Assembly: GCA_905188085.1 (NCBI GenBank)
Contig: CAJJKN010000001.1
Location: forward strand, 248,001-312,000
DNA from: an uncultured Bacillota bacterium
GTDB taxonomy: Bacteria > Bacillota > Clostridia > Christensenellales > QAND01
Length of the DNA stretch: 64,000 nucleotides
Direction: 5' to 3'
Below the pieces are notes generated by a model, which worked only from the letters and a program-made list of their open reading frames with translations, was not told where the DNA came from and made no database searches. Of this stretch, positions 50,977 to 59,240 are shown piece after piece. A program made the position numbers and the translations under genes. The stretch's first letter is position 1, and every line of letters begins with the position of its first letter.

Positions 50977-50989
50977 GAGGGAGGCAGCC

Positions 50990-51052
50990 ATGCATTTACA
51001 CTTTATCTTTGTGCCGCGGTGGATTTGCAACCTGTTCAGGCGTAAAAAATAA
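50990..51052 (+). CDS. spoVM: SpoVM-like 20-residue peptide
   Basis: 20 residues, ATG after an exceptional ribosome site (AGGAGGGAGG at 50976-50985). SpoVM is a ~26-residue amphipathic helix that recognises the curved forespore membrane and anchors the spore coat through SpoIVA. Here Pro9, a basic residue at 10, an aromatic at 11, Ile12, Leu15 and Arg17 fall at the same positions as in Bacillus SpoVM, followed by a basic tail (RRKK). The locus matches: in B. subtilis spoVM is followed by rpmB, asp23-like yloU, fakA (yloV) and later recG, exactly the set seen here. Shorter by about six residues than the Bacillus peptide. Confidence 0.7.
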   Translation: MHLHFIFVPRWICNLFRRKK

Positions 51053-51081
51053 GACGGCGGGTTGCTGTAAAGCCGGGAGAG

Positions 51082-51107
51082 AAAGCCGCTTTGCGCGGCT
51101 TTTTGCT
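51082..51107 (+). terminator. Terminator after the spoVM-like gene
   Basis: AAAGCCGC/GCGGCTTTTT hairpin. Confidence 0.85.
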
Positions 51108-51662
51108 TAAAAGGAAAACGAAAACAGGGCGGGATTGTATAGGATCGGAAAACGGATGCTTGGGTAGGACCAAGAAAATGATGCAAAAAGAGCGGCGCTG
51201 CAGCTGCTTTTTTGATTTTATCGGGGCGGCTTAGGGAGGCCGTAATGATAGGAATCGCTTTCATGAAGAACCTGAACGAGAAGCTTTGCCGCAGCAATCG
51301 GTTGATCGCATTGGGGCGGGCAGGAGAAAAACGGCGGCTATTTTCGTTTGGGAAATCAGGCGTTTTCCGGGATGGTTTTGTCTGTTCTTGCGGACGGCAT
51401 TTGCTGCTGAATGTATCATAAAAAAGAAAGGAACGGAAACAAGAGATATAAGGGCATTCATAAAACGACAAAAACCGGATTATTCAAATATGTCTTTCGG
51501 CAAGATTTTTCGGCAGGGGAAAACAGGAAACGGCAAGGGGGGCAATAAAAAAGCGCAGTGCGCTGCCGGGGAGGGGGAAAGGGACATGAACGCGAAAAAC
51601 AAGGCGAAAGGGAAAAACTGGACGGGGACAAAGCCGCGCGCCGGAAAATTGTTTTGGAAAAT
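51108..51662. other. Purine-rich spacer between the spoVM-like gene and rpmB
   Basis: About 550 bases. No supported gene, although short frames on the + strand exist (for example Lys-rich around 51586-51708). Purines are 45/60 at 51541-51600. Confidence 0.5.
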
Positions 51663-51692
51663 AAAAAAGCACAGCATAGACTGTGCTTTTCA
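51663..51692 (-). terminator. Terminator of rpmB
   Basis: AAAGCACAG/CTGTGCTTTT hairpin; TTTTTTATTTT follows on the - strand. Confidence 0.88.
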
Positions 51693-51704
51693 TTTTGCAG
51701 ATGA

Positions 51705-51893
51705 TTAGACACGCTGCACCTTGCCAGAACGCAAGCAACGAGTGCAAACGTTGATCGTACGCGGAGAACCATCGATCATCACGCGCGCACGCTGGAGGTT
51801 GGGCGCCCAGGAACGGCGGGTCTTACGATGAGAATGGCTGACTTGGTTGCCGGCATGGCTGCTCTTATTACAGATTGCACAAACCCTCGCCAT
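51705..51893 (-). CDS. rpmB: 50S ribosomal protein L28
   Basis: 62 residues. The whole chain is L28: ARVCAICNKSSHAGNQVSHSHRKTRRSWAPNLQRARV and NVCTRCLRSGKVQRV. Two CxxC pairs mark the zinc-binding (C+) form. GGGAGGTG precedes the ATG. It lies in the conserved spoVM-rpmB-asp23-fakA-recG neighbourhood but on the opposite strand to the rest. Confidence 0.97.
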   Translation of the reverse strand: MARVCAICNKSSHAGNQVSHSHRKTRRSWAPNLQRARVMIDGSPRTINVCTRCLRSGKVQRV

Positions 51894-52021
51894 GGCTTAA
51901 CACCTCCCTTTACATAAAGAACACGAATAATATTATCATTTTAAGCGTAAATTTGCAAGCATAAGTTTTGTAATTTCCCAAAGATTGTTTGCAAAGTAGG
52001 CCGAATGGGCAAGGGGATTTG

Positions 52022-52050
52022 TTTACAAGCGATGTAATTTGCGGTACAAT
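52022..52050 (+). promoter_or_regulatory. Sigma-A promoter of the asp23-fakA operon
   Basis: TTTACA (52022-52027), 17-base spacer, TACAAT (52045-52050). Confidence 0.7.
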
Positions 52051-52100
52051 ACCCAAAAGAGATTGAATGTAACCGCAAGTTTGCGGTAAGGAGGGATACC

Positions 52101-52442
52101 ATGGCAGCAGTAATGAAAAAGGACTGGGGCAAAATTGAGATTACAGACGGCGTAATTGCAAAGATGGCCGGTTTGTCCGCAACAGAGTGCATGGGCGTGC
52201 TGGGGTTGGCCTCTTCCGACGGTTGGACGGATCTGTTAAAAAAAGATTCGGTGGACCGTGGTGTCAGGATCAACAGCAATGAAGATACAGTGAAAATTGA
52301 AATCAACATCATCGTGAAATATGGCGTATCTATTGCGGCGGTGGCTCAAAACGTTATAGATTCCACAAAATACAACGTGGAAACTATGACCGGGATGAAT
52401 GTGGAGTGCGTGGATGTTTGCGTGCGCTCTATTCGCCTGTAA
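52101..52442 (+). CDS. Asp23/Gls24-family protein (YloU)
   Basis: 113 residues. Asp23 domain with KIEITDGVIAKMAGLSATECMGVLGLAS, VDRGVRINSNEDTVKIEINIIVKYGVSIAAVAQNVIDSTKYNVETMTGMNVECVDVCVRSI. Members are abundant envelope-stress proteins anchored near the membrane. It precedes fakA by 30 bases, the same order as yloU-yloV in Bacillus. AAGGAGGGA lies before the ATG. Confidence 0.93.
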   Translation: MAAVMKKDWGKIEITDGVIAKMAGLSATECMGVLGLASSDGWTDLLKKDSVDRGVRINSNEDTVKIEINIIVKYGVSIAAVAQNVIDSTKYNVETMTGMNVECVDVCVRSIRL

Positions 52443-52472
52443 TTTTGCAAAGCGTTTCGGAGGTTTACTAAG

Positions 52473-54158
52473 TTGGCGAATGTAACCATCAGCGGCCAAG
52501 AGCTGCACGATATGATCTGTGTGGCGGCTGCGTTTTTAGAGAAAAACAAGAAGGCGATCGATGCTTTAAATGTGTTCCCCGTACCGGATGGTGATACGGG
52601 CATCAATATGTCGCTGACGCTGCAAACGGCAGCAAAAGAAGTGCGCGAAGGGAAAAAGGACAGCGTGGAAGCCGTGGGCGCGGCGTTGTCTTTGGGCTCT
52701 TTGAAGGGCGCCAGGGGCAACAGCGGCGTAATTTTAAGCCAGATTTTCCGCGGTTTTGGCAAGGCCTTGCAGGGCAAGCAAACGATGGATGCCGCGCTGT
52801 TGTCTTCTTGTATGGAGATGGGCGTGGAATCCGCGTATAAAGCGGTGATGAAGCCCAAAGAAGGCACGATTTTGACTGTGGCGCGCATGATGAGCGAAGC
52901 GGCCAAAGAGGCTGTGAAACAGAACAAAGACGTGATTCAGACCATTGACGCCATGATTGAACAGGGCGAAAAAACCCTGGCGCAGACGCCGGAAATGCTG
53001 CCGGTGTTAAAAGAAGCAGGTGTGGTGGACTCCGGCGGCATGGGGCTTTTGGTGATTTTCAAAGGCTTTAAAATGTGCTTAAACGGCGAAAAAGTGCCGG
53101 AAGCGGAGATTACAAACCTGGGCGGCTTTGTGGCGCCGACGGCGGAAGAGGACAACAGCGACATTGAATTCGGCTATTGTACGGAGTTTTTCATCAAAGA
53201 CGCAAACGGCGCTTTGACGGAGGAAAACGCAGAACAGCTGAGAAAAGTGCTGGGTAAGATCGGCGATTGCGTGCTGGTGGTGGGCGGCGGCCCGCTGCTG
53301 AAAGTGCATATGCATACCAATGCGCCGGGGCAGGCGCTGCAATACGGCCTGCGCTACGGCTCGCTTTCCAGCATTAAGATAGACAACATGCGCGAAATGC
53401 ACAGGGAACTGGAAAACGGCGCAGACGCCGAGGTGAACGGCTTGAACAAAGTGGTGGCCAAGGAAAACGACGCGCCGGAACCGCCCAAGGAACAAAAAGA
53501 ACTGGGCGTGGTGGCCGTGGTGGCAGGCCAGGGGCTGTGCGAAGTGTTTTCCGAACTGGGCGCGGATCAGATTATCGAAGGGGGACAGAGCATGAACCCC
53601 TCCATTGACGATATTGCCCAGGCGGTGAAACACAGCAACGCAAAGCACGTGTTTGTGCTGCCGAACAACAAAAACATCATTTTGGCGGCAGACCAGGCGG
53701 CGGAGCTTTTGAAAGGCGAAGTGGATGTGCGGGTGATGCCGACAAAATCCATCCCGCAGGGCATGAGCGCGCTGATCGCGCTGAACCCGGACAACAATGT
53801 GCAGGACAACGCCATAGACATGCTGGAAGCGATGGAAGCGACCAACAGCTGTTCGATTACCTATGCCGTGCGCGATACGCAGCTCAACGGCAAGGAAATT
53901 AAAAAAGGCGATATTCTCGGCATGGTAAACGGCGATTTGCAGACCAGCGGACAGGATGTGGCGCAGGTGTGCAAGGATACCATTGCCAAAACGCTGGAGC
54001 TGGGCGGAGAAAGCATTACGATGTTCTATGGCGAAGATGTATCGCAAGAAGAAGCGGACGCTTTGGCCGAAGAGCTGGAAGCGCAATATCCGGATTTTGA
54101 TGTGCAGATGTATCCGGGCGGCCAACAGCTGTATTATTACATTGTAGGCATTGAATAA
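52473..54158 (+). CDS. fakA: Fatty acid kinase catalytic subunit FakA (YloV/DAK2)
   Basis: 561 residues; TTG start nine bases after CGGAGG. N-terminal DhaL/DAK2 kinase domain with NVFPVPDGDTGINMSLT (Mg-ATP Asp cluster) and GARGNSGVILSQIFRGF, a middle domain (DIEFGYCTEFFIKD...GDCVLVVGGGPLLKVHMHTNAPG) and a C-terminal DegV-like region (VVAGQGLCEVFSELGADQIIEGGQSMNPSIDDI). It phosphorylates fatty acids held by FakB proteins for phospholipid synthesis. No fakB is next to it. Confidence 0.93.
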   Translation: MANVTISGQELHDMICVAAAFLEKNKKAIDALNVFPVPDGDTGINMSLTLQTAAKEVREGKKDSVEAVGAALSLGSLKGARGNSGVILSQIFRGFGKALQGKQTMDAALLSSCMEMGVESAYKAVMKPKEGTILTVARMMSEAAKEAVKQNKDVIQTIDAMIEQGEKTLAQTPEMLPVLKEAGVVDSGGMGLLVIFKGFKMCLNGEKVPEAEITNLGGFVAPTAEEDNSDIEFGYCTEFFIKDANGALTEENAEQLRKVLGKIGDCVLVVGGGPLLKVHMHTNAPGQALQYGLRYGSLSSIKIDNMREMHRELENGADAEVNGLNKVVAKENDAPEPPKEQKELGVVAVVAGQGLCEVFSELGADQIIEGGQSMNPSIDDIAQAVKHSNAKHVFVLPNNKNIILAADQAAELLKGEVDVRVMPTKSIPQGMSALIALNPDNNVQDNAIDMLEAMEATNSCSITYAVRDTQLNGKEIKKGDILGMVNGDLQTSGQDVAQVCKDTIAKTLELGGESITMFYGEDVSQEEADALAEELEAQYPDFDVQMYPGGQQLYYYIVGIE

Positions 54159-54177
54159 GCCGAAAGACAGAATATAT

Positions 54178-54204
54178 AAAAAGACGCCGCAAGGCGTCTT
54201 TTTT
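54178..54204 (+). terminator. Terminator of asp23-fakA
   Basis: AAAAAGACGCC/GGCGTCTTTTTT hairpin. Confidence 0.9.
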
Positions 54205-54224
54205 CAAAAGAGGAGAAACAAGCG

Positions 54225-56252
54225 TTGGAGGAAAACTTGCTTTTAAAAATCCCGGGTATCGGGCAGGCGCGCCTAAAGCAACTGCAAAAGCTGGGCATTG
54301 AAACGCCCTGGGCGCTGATGCGGTATTTCCCGCGCGCCTATCATGACCTTTCGCATACAAGCACGACGGCGGAGATGAAAGTGGGGGAGCCCTGGTTTGG
54401 CAAGTTGACAATTGTAAGCGCGGCCAAGACGGTGTTTCCGCGCAAAGGATTTTCCATGACGCGCTGCAAAGCGGAGGACGACAGGGGCGAAACCACGCTG
54501 ATCTGGTATAACCAGCCGTATATCAAACAGCAGCTGCGCGAAGGGGAAACGCTGTATTTTTACGGCAAGCCCGTATTTCGCATGGGGGAAATTCGCCTGG
54601 AAAACCCGATGATAGAGCGCGCCAACGAGGACGAAGTGCTGCGGATGCTGCCGGTTTACCGGCTGACAAAGGGGCTGAGCCAGGGAAACCTGCGCAGCTG
54701 TATCCGCCATTGCTTTACGCAATATGCGGCGTTTATCAAAGAGCCGTTGCCGCGCAGTATTCGCGAAGAGCACGGGCTGTATGCGTTTAGAGACGCGCTG
54801 GAACTTTCGCATTTTCCGCCGAATGAGCAGGTGAAAGACTTGGCGGCGCGCTCGGTATGCTTTACCGATTTGCTGCTGCTGCGCGCGTATCTGGGAGACA
54901 GGCGGGCGCAGCGCGGCAAGGCGCAGGCGCTGAAGATAGACGAAAGGGCAAAACAACGCTTTTTGCAGGCGCTGGGCTTTGCGTTAACGGGGGCACAGCA
55001 GCGCGTGATCGGGCAGATAGAAAAGGACCTGGCGCAGGAAGTGCCGATGAGCAGGCTGGTGCAGGGCGATGTGGGCTGCGGGAAAACCGTGGTGGCTTTT
55101 TTTGCGATGTGGGCTGCGGTGCAAAACGGAAAACAGTCGGCGCTGATGGCGCCTACGGACATTTTGGCCGGCCAACACTATGAACAGGCCAAGGCGTTAT
55201 TTGAACCGCTGGGCGTGCGCGTGGGGTTGTTGAAAAGTGGGATGAAGGCGGCGGAGAAAAGGCAAGTGCTTTCGCAATTGAAAAGCGGAGAGATGCAGCT
55301 TGTGATCGGCACGCACGCGCTGATTTCGCAGTCGGCGGAATACAAAAACCTGGGGCTTGTGATTGCGGACGAGCAGCACCGGTTCGGCGTGCGGCAGCGC
55401 GCGGCGCTGATGCAAAAAGGGCAGGGCAACCATGCGCTTTTCATGAGCGCTACGCCCATTCCGCGCACGCTTTCCATGATTTTATACGGGGATTTGGACG
55501 TTTCCGTGATCGATGAAATGCCGCCGGGCAGAAAACCGGTGACAACGCGGATTGTGCTGCCAAACAAACGAGAAGATATGTATTTATTTTTGGCAAACCG
55601 GGCGCGGCAAGGCGGGCAGGCGTATGTGGTGTGCCCCCGGATTGAGGGGGAAGAAGAGGACGACCAGACGGCGGAACAGACCTATCAGACGCTGATAAAC
55701 AGATTTCGGGATGTGCACATCGGCCTTTTGCACGGCAAGATGAAACAGAGCGAAAAGCAGGCAGTGATGCAGGCATTTGAGGAAAACAGGATTCAGATTT
55801 TGGTGGCGACGACGGTGGTGGAAGTGGGCGTGAATGTGCCGAACGCCACGGTGATGGTCATTGAACGGGCGGATCGTTTTGGGCTGGCGCAGCTGCACCA
55901 GCTGCGCGGCAGAGTGGGCCGGGGACAGGCGCAGTCGTGGTGTTTTTTGGCAGCGGAACGGGAGGATAAGCAGCGGCTGATGACCATGACGCAGACGCAA
56001 GACGGTTTTGAAGTGGCCAAGGCAGACTTGGAGCTGCGCGGCCCGGGCAGCTTTTTGGGCGAAGAGCAGCATGGCTTCGGAGATGCGAGCGCGCTGCTTT
56101 TAACCAAGGACCCGGCGCTGCTGGAAGAGGTGAATACCGCGTATGAAACGCTGCGCAAATCAGCGAAAGAGGACGAGGAGACGTATGAGAGAATATTGAA
56201 AGCGGCCAAAGAGCAATATGAAAACGATTTGGGGCAGATTGTGATGAACTGA
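54225..56252 (+). CDS. recG: ATP-dependent DNA helicase RecG
   Basis: 675 residues, TTG start after AGAGGAG. Wedge/OB domain at the start (PGIGQARLKQLQKLGIETPWALMRYFPRAYHDL), then superfamily-2 helicase motifs: Walker A GDVGCGKTV, DEQHRFG, SATPIPRTL, then QVDV-type VVEVGVNVPNATVMVIE and QLRGRVGRG. It regresses stalled forks and branch-migrates Holliday junctions. Its place after fakA follows the Bacillus order. Full length. Confidence 0.96.
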   Translation: MEENLLLKIPGIGQARLKQLQKLGIETPWALMRYFPRAYHDLSHTSTTAEMKVGEPWFGKLTIVSAAKTVFPRKGFSMTRCKAEDDRGETTLIWYNQPYIKQQLREGETLYFYGKPVFRMGEIRLENPMIERANEDEVLRMLPVYRLTKGLSQGNLRSCIRHCFTQYAAFIKEPLPRSIREEHGLYAFRDALELSHFPPNEQVKDLAARSVCFTDLLLLRAYLGDRRAQRGKAQALKIDERAKQRFLQALGFALTGAQQRVIGQIEKDLAQEVPMSRLVQGDVGCGKTVVAFFAMWAAVQNGKQSALMAPTDILAGQHYEQAKALFEPLGVRVGLLKSGMKAAEKRQVLSQLKSGEMQLVIGTHALISQSAEYKNLGLVIADEQHRFGVRQRAALMQKGQGNHALFMSATPIPRTLSMILYGDLDVSVIDEMPPGRKPVTTRIVLPNKREDMYLFLANRARQGGQAYVVCPRIEGEEEDDQTAEQTYQTLINRFRDVHIGLLHGKMKQSEKQAVMQAFEENRIQILVATTVVEVGVNVPNATVMVIERADRFGLAQLHQLRGRVGRGQAQSWCFLAAEREDKQRLMTMTQTQDGFEVAKADLELRGPGSFLGEEQHGFGDASALLLTKDPALLEEVNTAYETLRKSAKEDEETYERILKAAKEQYENDLGQIVMN

Positions 56253-56278
56253 AAAAAGAGCGATTTTGCTCTTTTTTT
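56252..56278 (+). terminator. Terminator of recG
   Basis: AAAAAAGAGC/GCTCTTTTTTT hairpin directly at the stop. Confidence 0.88.
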
Positions 56279-56514
56279 ATTTTTTAAATGATAAAAACGA
56301 GCATAACAAAAAATGGAAAAACGAAAGATGGAAAAACCGCATATTTTGTTGCTTTATGGAGATTCTAGTAATCGACGAAGGATTTGACCGATTGAAAGAT
56401 AAACGACAGATTGCCGTTTCCACAAAAAGATAGAACTGGGAAACATTGCATGCGTATGGTTTTCCAAACCGGGCAAATTACTCGTGAGACTTGTTGGAAA
56501 AGGAGGTGAATGCA

Positions 56515-56721
56515 ATGAGCACTTCTAGCAGCAAAAGCCCCAAAACGGCCGCCCAGAGACAGGCTTTGGAACAGATGAAAATGGAGGTTGCCGGCGAAGT
56601 GGGCGTGAACCTGAAACAGGGGTATAATGGCGATATCACTTCCCGTGAAGCGGGCAGCATCGGCGGTGGCATGGTGAAAAAGATGTACGAAAAGTATGTA
56701 AATAAAAACCAGCAGAACTAA
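56515..56721 (+). CDS. Alpha/beta-type small acid-soluble spore protein (SASP) 1
   Basis: 68 residues. Contains the SASP core: EQMKMEVAGEVGVNLKQGYNGDITSREAGSIGG, with a GPR-protease site EVAGEV and the DNA-binding Gly/Lys-rich end. Such proteins coat spore DNA and protect it from UV and heat. The ribosome site AAGGAGGTGA is near-perfect and spaced for ATG 56515. Sigma-G is the expected regulator, but I could not fix its promoter. Confidence 0.95.
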   Translation: MSTSSSKSPKTAAQRQALEQMKMEVAGEVGVNLKQGYNGDITSREAGSIGGGMVKKMYEKYVNKNQQN

Positions 56722-56761
56722 CCGATAGAAACAATATAAATTCTGGAAAGGAGAGACCGAC

Positions 56762-56950
56762 ATGGCGAGCAACGGTACGCAGAACAACCAACAGCGCAAG
56801 CAGGCCTTGCAGCAGCTGAAGATGGAAAGCGCCAGCGAAGTGGGCGTAAACCTGAAGCAGGGCTATAACGGCGATCTGACCAGCCGCGAGGCAGGCAGCA
56901 TCGGCGGTATGATGACGAAAAAAGTGGTTGAATCCATGATGCAGGAATAA
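56762..56950 (+). CDS. Alpha/beta-type small acid-soluble spore protein (SASP) 2
   Basis: 62 residues, 40 bases after SASP 1. LKMESASEVGVNLKQGYNGDLTSREAGSIGGMMTKKVVESM shares most of the core with SASP 1; the GPR site is ESASEV. AAAGGAGA lies before the ATG. Same transcript as SASP 1 is likely, because no terminator lies between them. Confidence 0.95.
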   Translation: MASNGTQNNQQRKQALQQLKMESASEVGVNLKQGYNGDLTSREAGSIGGMMTKKVVESMMQE

Positions 56951-56962
56951 CCTGATAGATAG

Positions 56963-56992
56963 AAAAAGGGCCGGAAAAATCCGGCTCTTTTT
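56963..56992 (+). terminator. Terminator of the SASP genes
   Basis: AAAAAGGGCCGG/CCGGCTCTTTTT hairpin. Confidence 0.88.
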
Positions 56993-57350
56993 GTATGCGT
57001 TTGTTTTGGCTATCTTGAAAAACAGGGAGAAAGAGAAAACGCGGACGGATGGCAAACAGGATGCGAGAAAGAAAACGATGCTGTATGCAAAGAGATTTAA
57101 ATGGGGAAAGACGCTGCAAAAAAAGTAGAGGGCAAAGGCGGACGGCAGATGAAAAACGGGACAGGGGAAAGGCAAAAGGAAAGGCACAGTCATAAAGAAT
57201 TTTGCAAAGGGGAGAGATACGACCGGCAAACAAGAAACGAATGAAAAGGCGGGGTGTATAGAGAAAAATCGACAGAATTTCGGAGGGAAGCACAATAGAA
57301 AAAGGCGATTTTAAAGAAATGTAAAACAAGGGAAAATAGTGTGGTAAAAT
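56993..57350. other. Purine-rich spacer
   Basis: About 360 bases without a recognised gene; 43/60 purines at 57061-57120. Confidence 0.5.
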
Positions 57351-57352
57351 GC

Positions 57353-57381
57353 TTGACAAGAGCAGGGGATGCGAGTATGAT
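57353..57381 (+). promoter_or_regulatory. Sigma-A promoter of the his operon
   Basis: TTGACA (57353-57358), 17-base spacer, TATGAT (57376-57381), a near-perfect promoter. Confidence 0.85.
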
Positions 57382-57393
57382 ACTAGCAATAAG

Positions 57394-57417
57394 TTAACGT
57401 GTTAGCGTGATAAAGTG
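57394..57417 (+). repeat. Three contiguous imperfect 8-base repeats in the his leader
   Basis: TTAACGTG, TTAGCGTG and ATAAAGTG follow one another without gaps between the -10 box and the hisZ start, the last one running into the ribosome site. Possible operator for a his regulator; not proven. Confidence 0.4.
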
Positions 57418-57426
57418 AGGGCGGAC

Positions 57427-58620
57427 ATGGATAAGACAAAAGCCCAGGTGCCGGAGGGCGTGAGGGATGTGACCGGCAAAGAGGCCTATGCAAAGCGTAT
57501 GCTGGAACAAAAGCTTCAGGAGATGTTTATGCGGTGCGGGTTTGAAGAGATCATTACCCCGCAGCTGGAATATGCGGATTTATTTGAAGGAGAGCTGGGC
57601 GGCGTACGCCAGGATCGCATGATTCGCTTGTTTGATCAGGATGGCAAGATGATGGCGCTACGGCCGGAATTTACCATGCCGGCAGCGCGCGTGGTAAGCT
57701 CTCGCGCGATGCAACAGGGGGAAGAACCGGTGCGCGTGTTTTACCGGGGCAGCGCGTTTGGTTTGGAACACGATTACGGCCAACAGCGCAAGGAGTTTTC
57801 CCAGGTGGGGGCGGAATTGATGGGCAATTCCGGCCTGGCGGGCGATGCAGAGATGCTGTCTTTGGCGGCGCAGAGCATGGAAACGATGGGCTTTCCTTCG
57901 TTTGTTTTGGATTTGGGGCATGTGGGAATTTTCCAATGCCTGGCCAAACAGGCGGGCTTTACCCAGGAGCAGACAGAGACGCTGCGCGGTATGCTGGATG
58001 AGAAAAACGCAACGGAGGCGGGCTTGTTTTTGCAGCAGCTGGGCGTGTTAAAGGAGATTCAACAGCAGTGTTTATCGCTGATTACGCTGTATGGCGGGGC
58101 GGAAGTGCTGGAAGAGGCGGAGAAGATTTTCTACCAGCCCTGCTATCAAAAGGTGCTGGGCGAACTGCGCGCAGTTGCTTCGTTTTTGCAGGAGATGGGC
58201 TATGGCGACAGGGTGACGTTTGATTTGGGCCTGCTGCCGGCGTTTGAATATTACAACGGGCTGGTTTTCAGAGGGTTGAGCCATGGCGTGGGCAGCCCGA
58301 TTATTTCCGGCGGGCGGTATGACGGCGTGTTGGCCCGGTTTGGAAAGCCGATGGAGGCCGTGGGCTTTGCCATTGGCATGGAGCAGGCGCTGGCAGCGCT
58401 GAAAACTGCGAACCGCTGGCCGATGCAGCCGGGGGTGGACCTGGTGGTGGGCGCCAAAGCAGGGCAGCTTTCAAAGGCGATTTTGTATGCCGCAAAACAA
58501 AGAGAAAACGGGCGCTGCGTTGTGATCAGCTTTTGTACGGATAAACAGGCCGCAGAGGCGCAGGCAAAGCGGATGGGCGCAAAGGAAACGGTGTTTTTTG
58601 ATGAGGAGGCGGCCCAATGA
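57427..58620 (+). CDS. hisZ: ATP phosphoribosyltransferase regulatory subunit HisZ
   Basis: 397 residues. HisS-like catalytic core without tRNA-binding domain: QVPEGVRDVTGKEAYAKRMLEQKLQEMF, LRPEFTMPAARVV, RVFYRGSAFGLEHDYGQQRKEFSQVGAE and SPIISGGRYDGVLARFG. HisZ binds the short HisG to make the active first enzyme of histidine synthesis. ATG 57427 has GAGG six bases upstream. Its stop overlaps the hisG start by four bases. Confidence 0.93.
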   Translation: MDKTKAQVPEGVRDVTGKEAYAKRMLEQKLQEMFMRCGFEEIITPQLEYADLFEGELGGVRQDRMIRLFDQDGKMMALRPEFTMPAARVVSSRAMQQGEEPVRVFYRGSAFGLEHDYGQQRKEFSQVGAELMGNSGLAGDAEMLSLAAQSMETMGFPSFVLDLGHVGIFQCLAKQAGFTQEQTETLRGMLDEKNATEAGLFLQQLGVLKEIQQQCLSLITLYGGAEVLEEAEKIFYQPCYQKVLGELRAVASFLQEMGYGDRVTFDLGLLPAFEYYNGLVFRGLSHGVGSPIISGGRYDGVLARFGKPMEAVGFAIGMEQALAALKTANRWPMQPGVDLVVGAKAGQLSKAILYAAKQRENGRCVVISFCTDKQAAEAQAKRMGAKETVFFDEEAAQ

Positions 58621-59240
58621 AACGATTGAAAGTGGCGCTGGCCAAGGGGCGTTTGGCGGAAAAGGCAATTGCGCTTTTTGAAAAGGCCGGGTATGATGTA
58701 TCCGGCCTGGTGGAAGACAGCCGGATGCTGATTTTTGAAAATAAAGAGCTGTCGTTTTTGATGGTGAAGCCCACAGATGTGCCGGTTTATGTGGAACACG
58801 GCGTGGCGGACTTCGGCGTGTGCGGCAAGGATACGCTGCTGGAAAGCGGCGCGCATATCTATGAGATGATGGACCTGGGCTATGGCAAGTGCAAACTGGC
58901 GCTGGCCGGCCCTCCCGGCACGGACACGCGGCAATCCGGCTTGAAAGTGGCAAGCAAATACACGCATTTTGCCAAGGAATTTTTCAGCAGGCGCGGGCAG
59001 GCGGCGGAGATTATTCCGCTGTACGGCTCTGTGGAGCTGGGGCCGATTACGGGGCTTTCGGATATTATTTTGGATATTGTGGAAAGCGGCAAAACGCTGA
59101 AGGAAAACGGGCTGGTTGTGCTGGAGGATGTGGCACCTGTGAGTGCGCGGCTGGTGGTAAACCGTGTGAGTTTGAAGCTGAACGCGCCGTTTATGCAGAC
59201 GTTTATCAAGCGCCTGCAAGCGGCATTGGAGGAAGAATAA
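58617..59240 (+). CDS. hisG: ATP phosphoribosyltransferase, short form HisG
   Basis: 207 residues, the HisZ-dependent short form lacking the C-terminal ACT-like domain. KVALAKGRLAEKAIALFEKAGYD, VKPTDVPVYVEHGVADFGVCGKD and LADIILDIVESGKTLKENGL-type end (LSDIILDIVESGKTLKENGL). It joins ATP and PRPP. ATGA overlap with hisZ; TAATG overlap with hisD. Confidence 0.95.
   Translation: MKRLKVALAKGRLAEKAIALFEKAGYDVSGLVEDSRMLIFENKELSFLMVKPTDVPVYVEHGVADFGVCGKDTLLESGAHIYEMMDLGYGKCKLALAGPPGTDTRQSGLKVASKYTHFAKEFFSRRGQAAEIIPLYGSVELGPITGLSDIILDIVESGKTLKENGLVVLEDVAPVSARLVVNRVSLKLNAPFMQTFIKRLQAALEEE

Noticed and set aside
51212..51708. Several short frames upstream of rpmB on the + strand
   Set aside because: Low-complexity Lys/Arg/Gly-rich translations expected from purine-rich DNA; no conserved motif.
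56440..56490. Sigma-G promoter for the SASP genes
   Set aside because: GTATG and CAAATTA are present but the spacing (15 bases) is not that of sigma-G promoters, so I do not claim it.
58889..59239. Upstream extension of hisD inside hisG
   Set aside because: Both hisG and the HisD start are well supported; the extension has no similarity to histidinol dehydrogenases.
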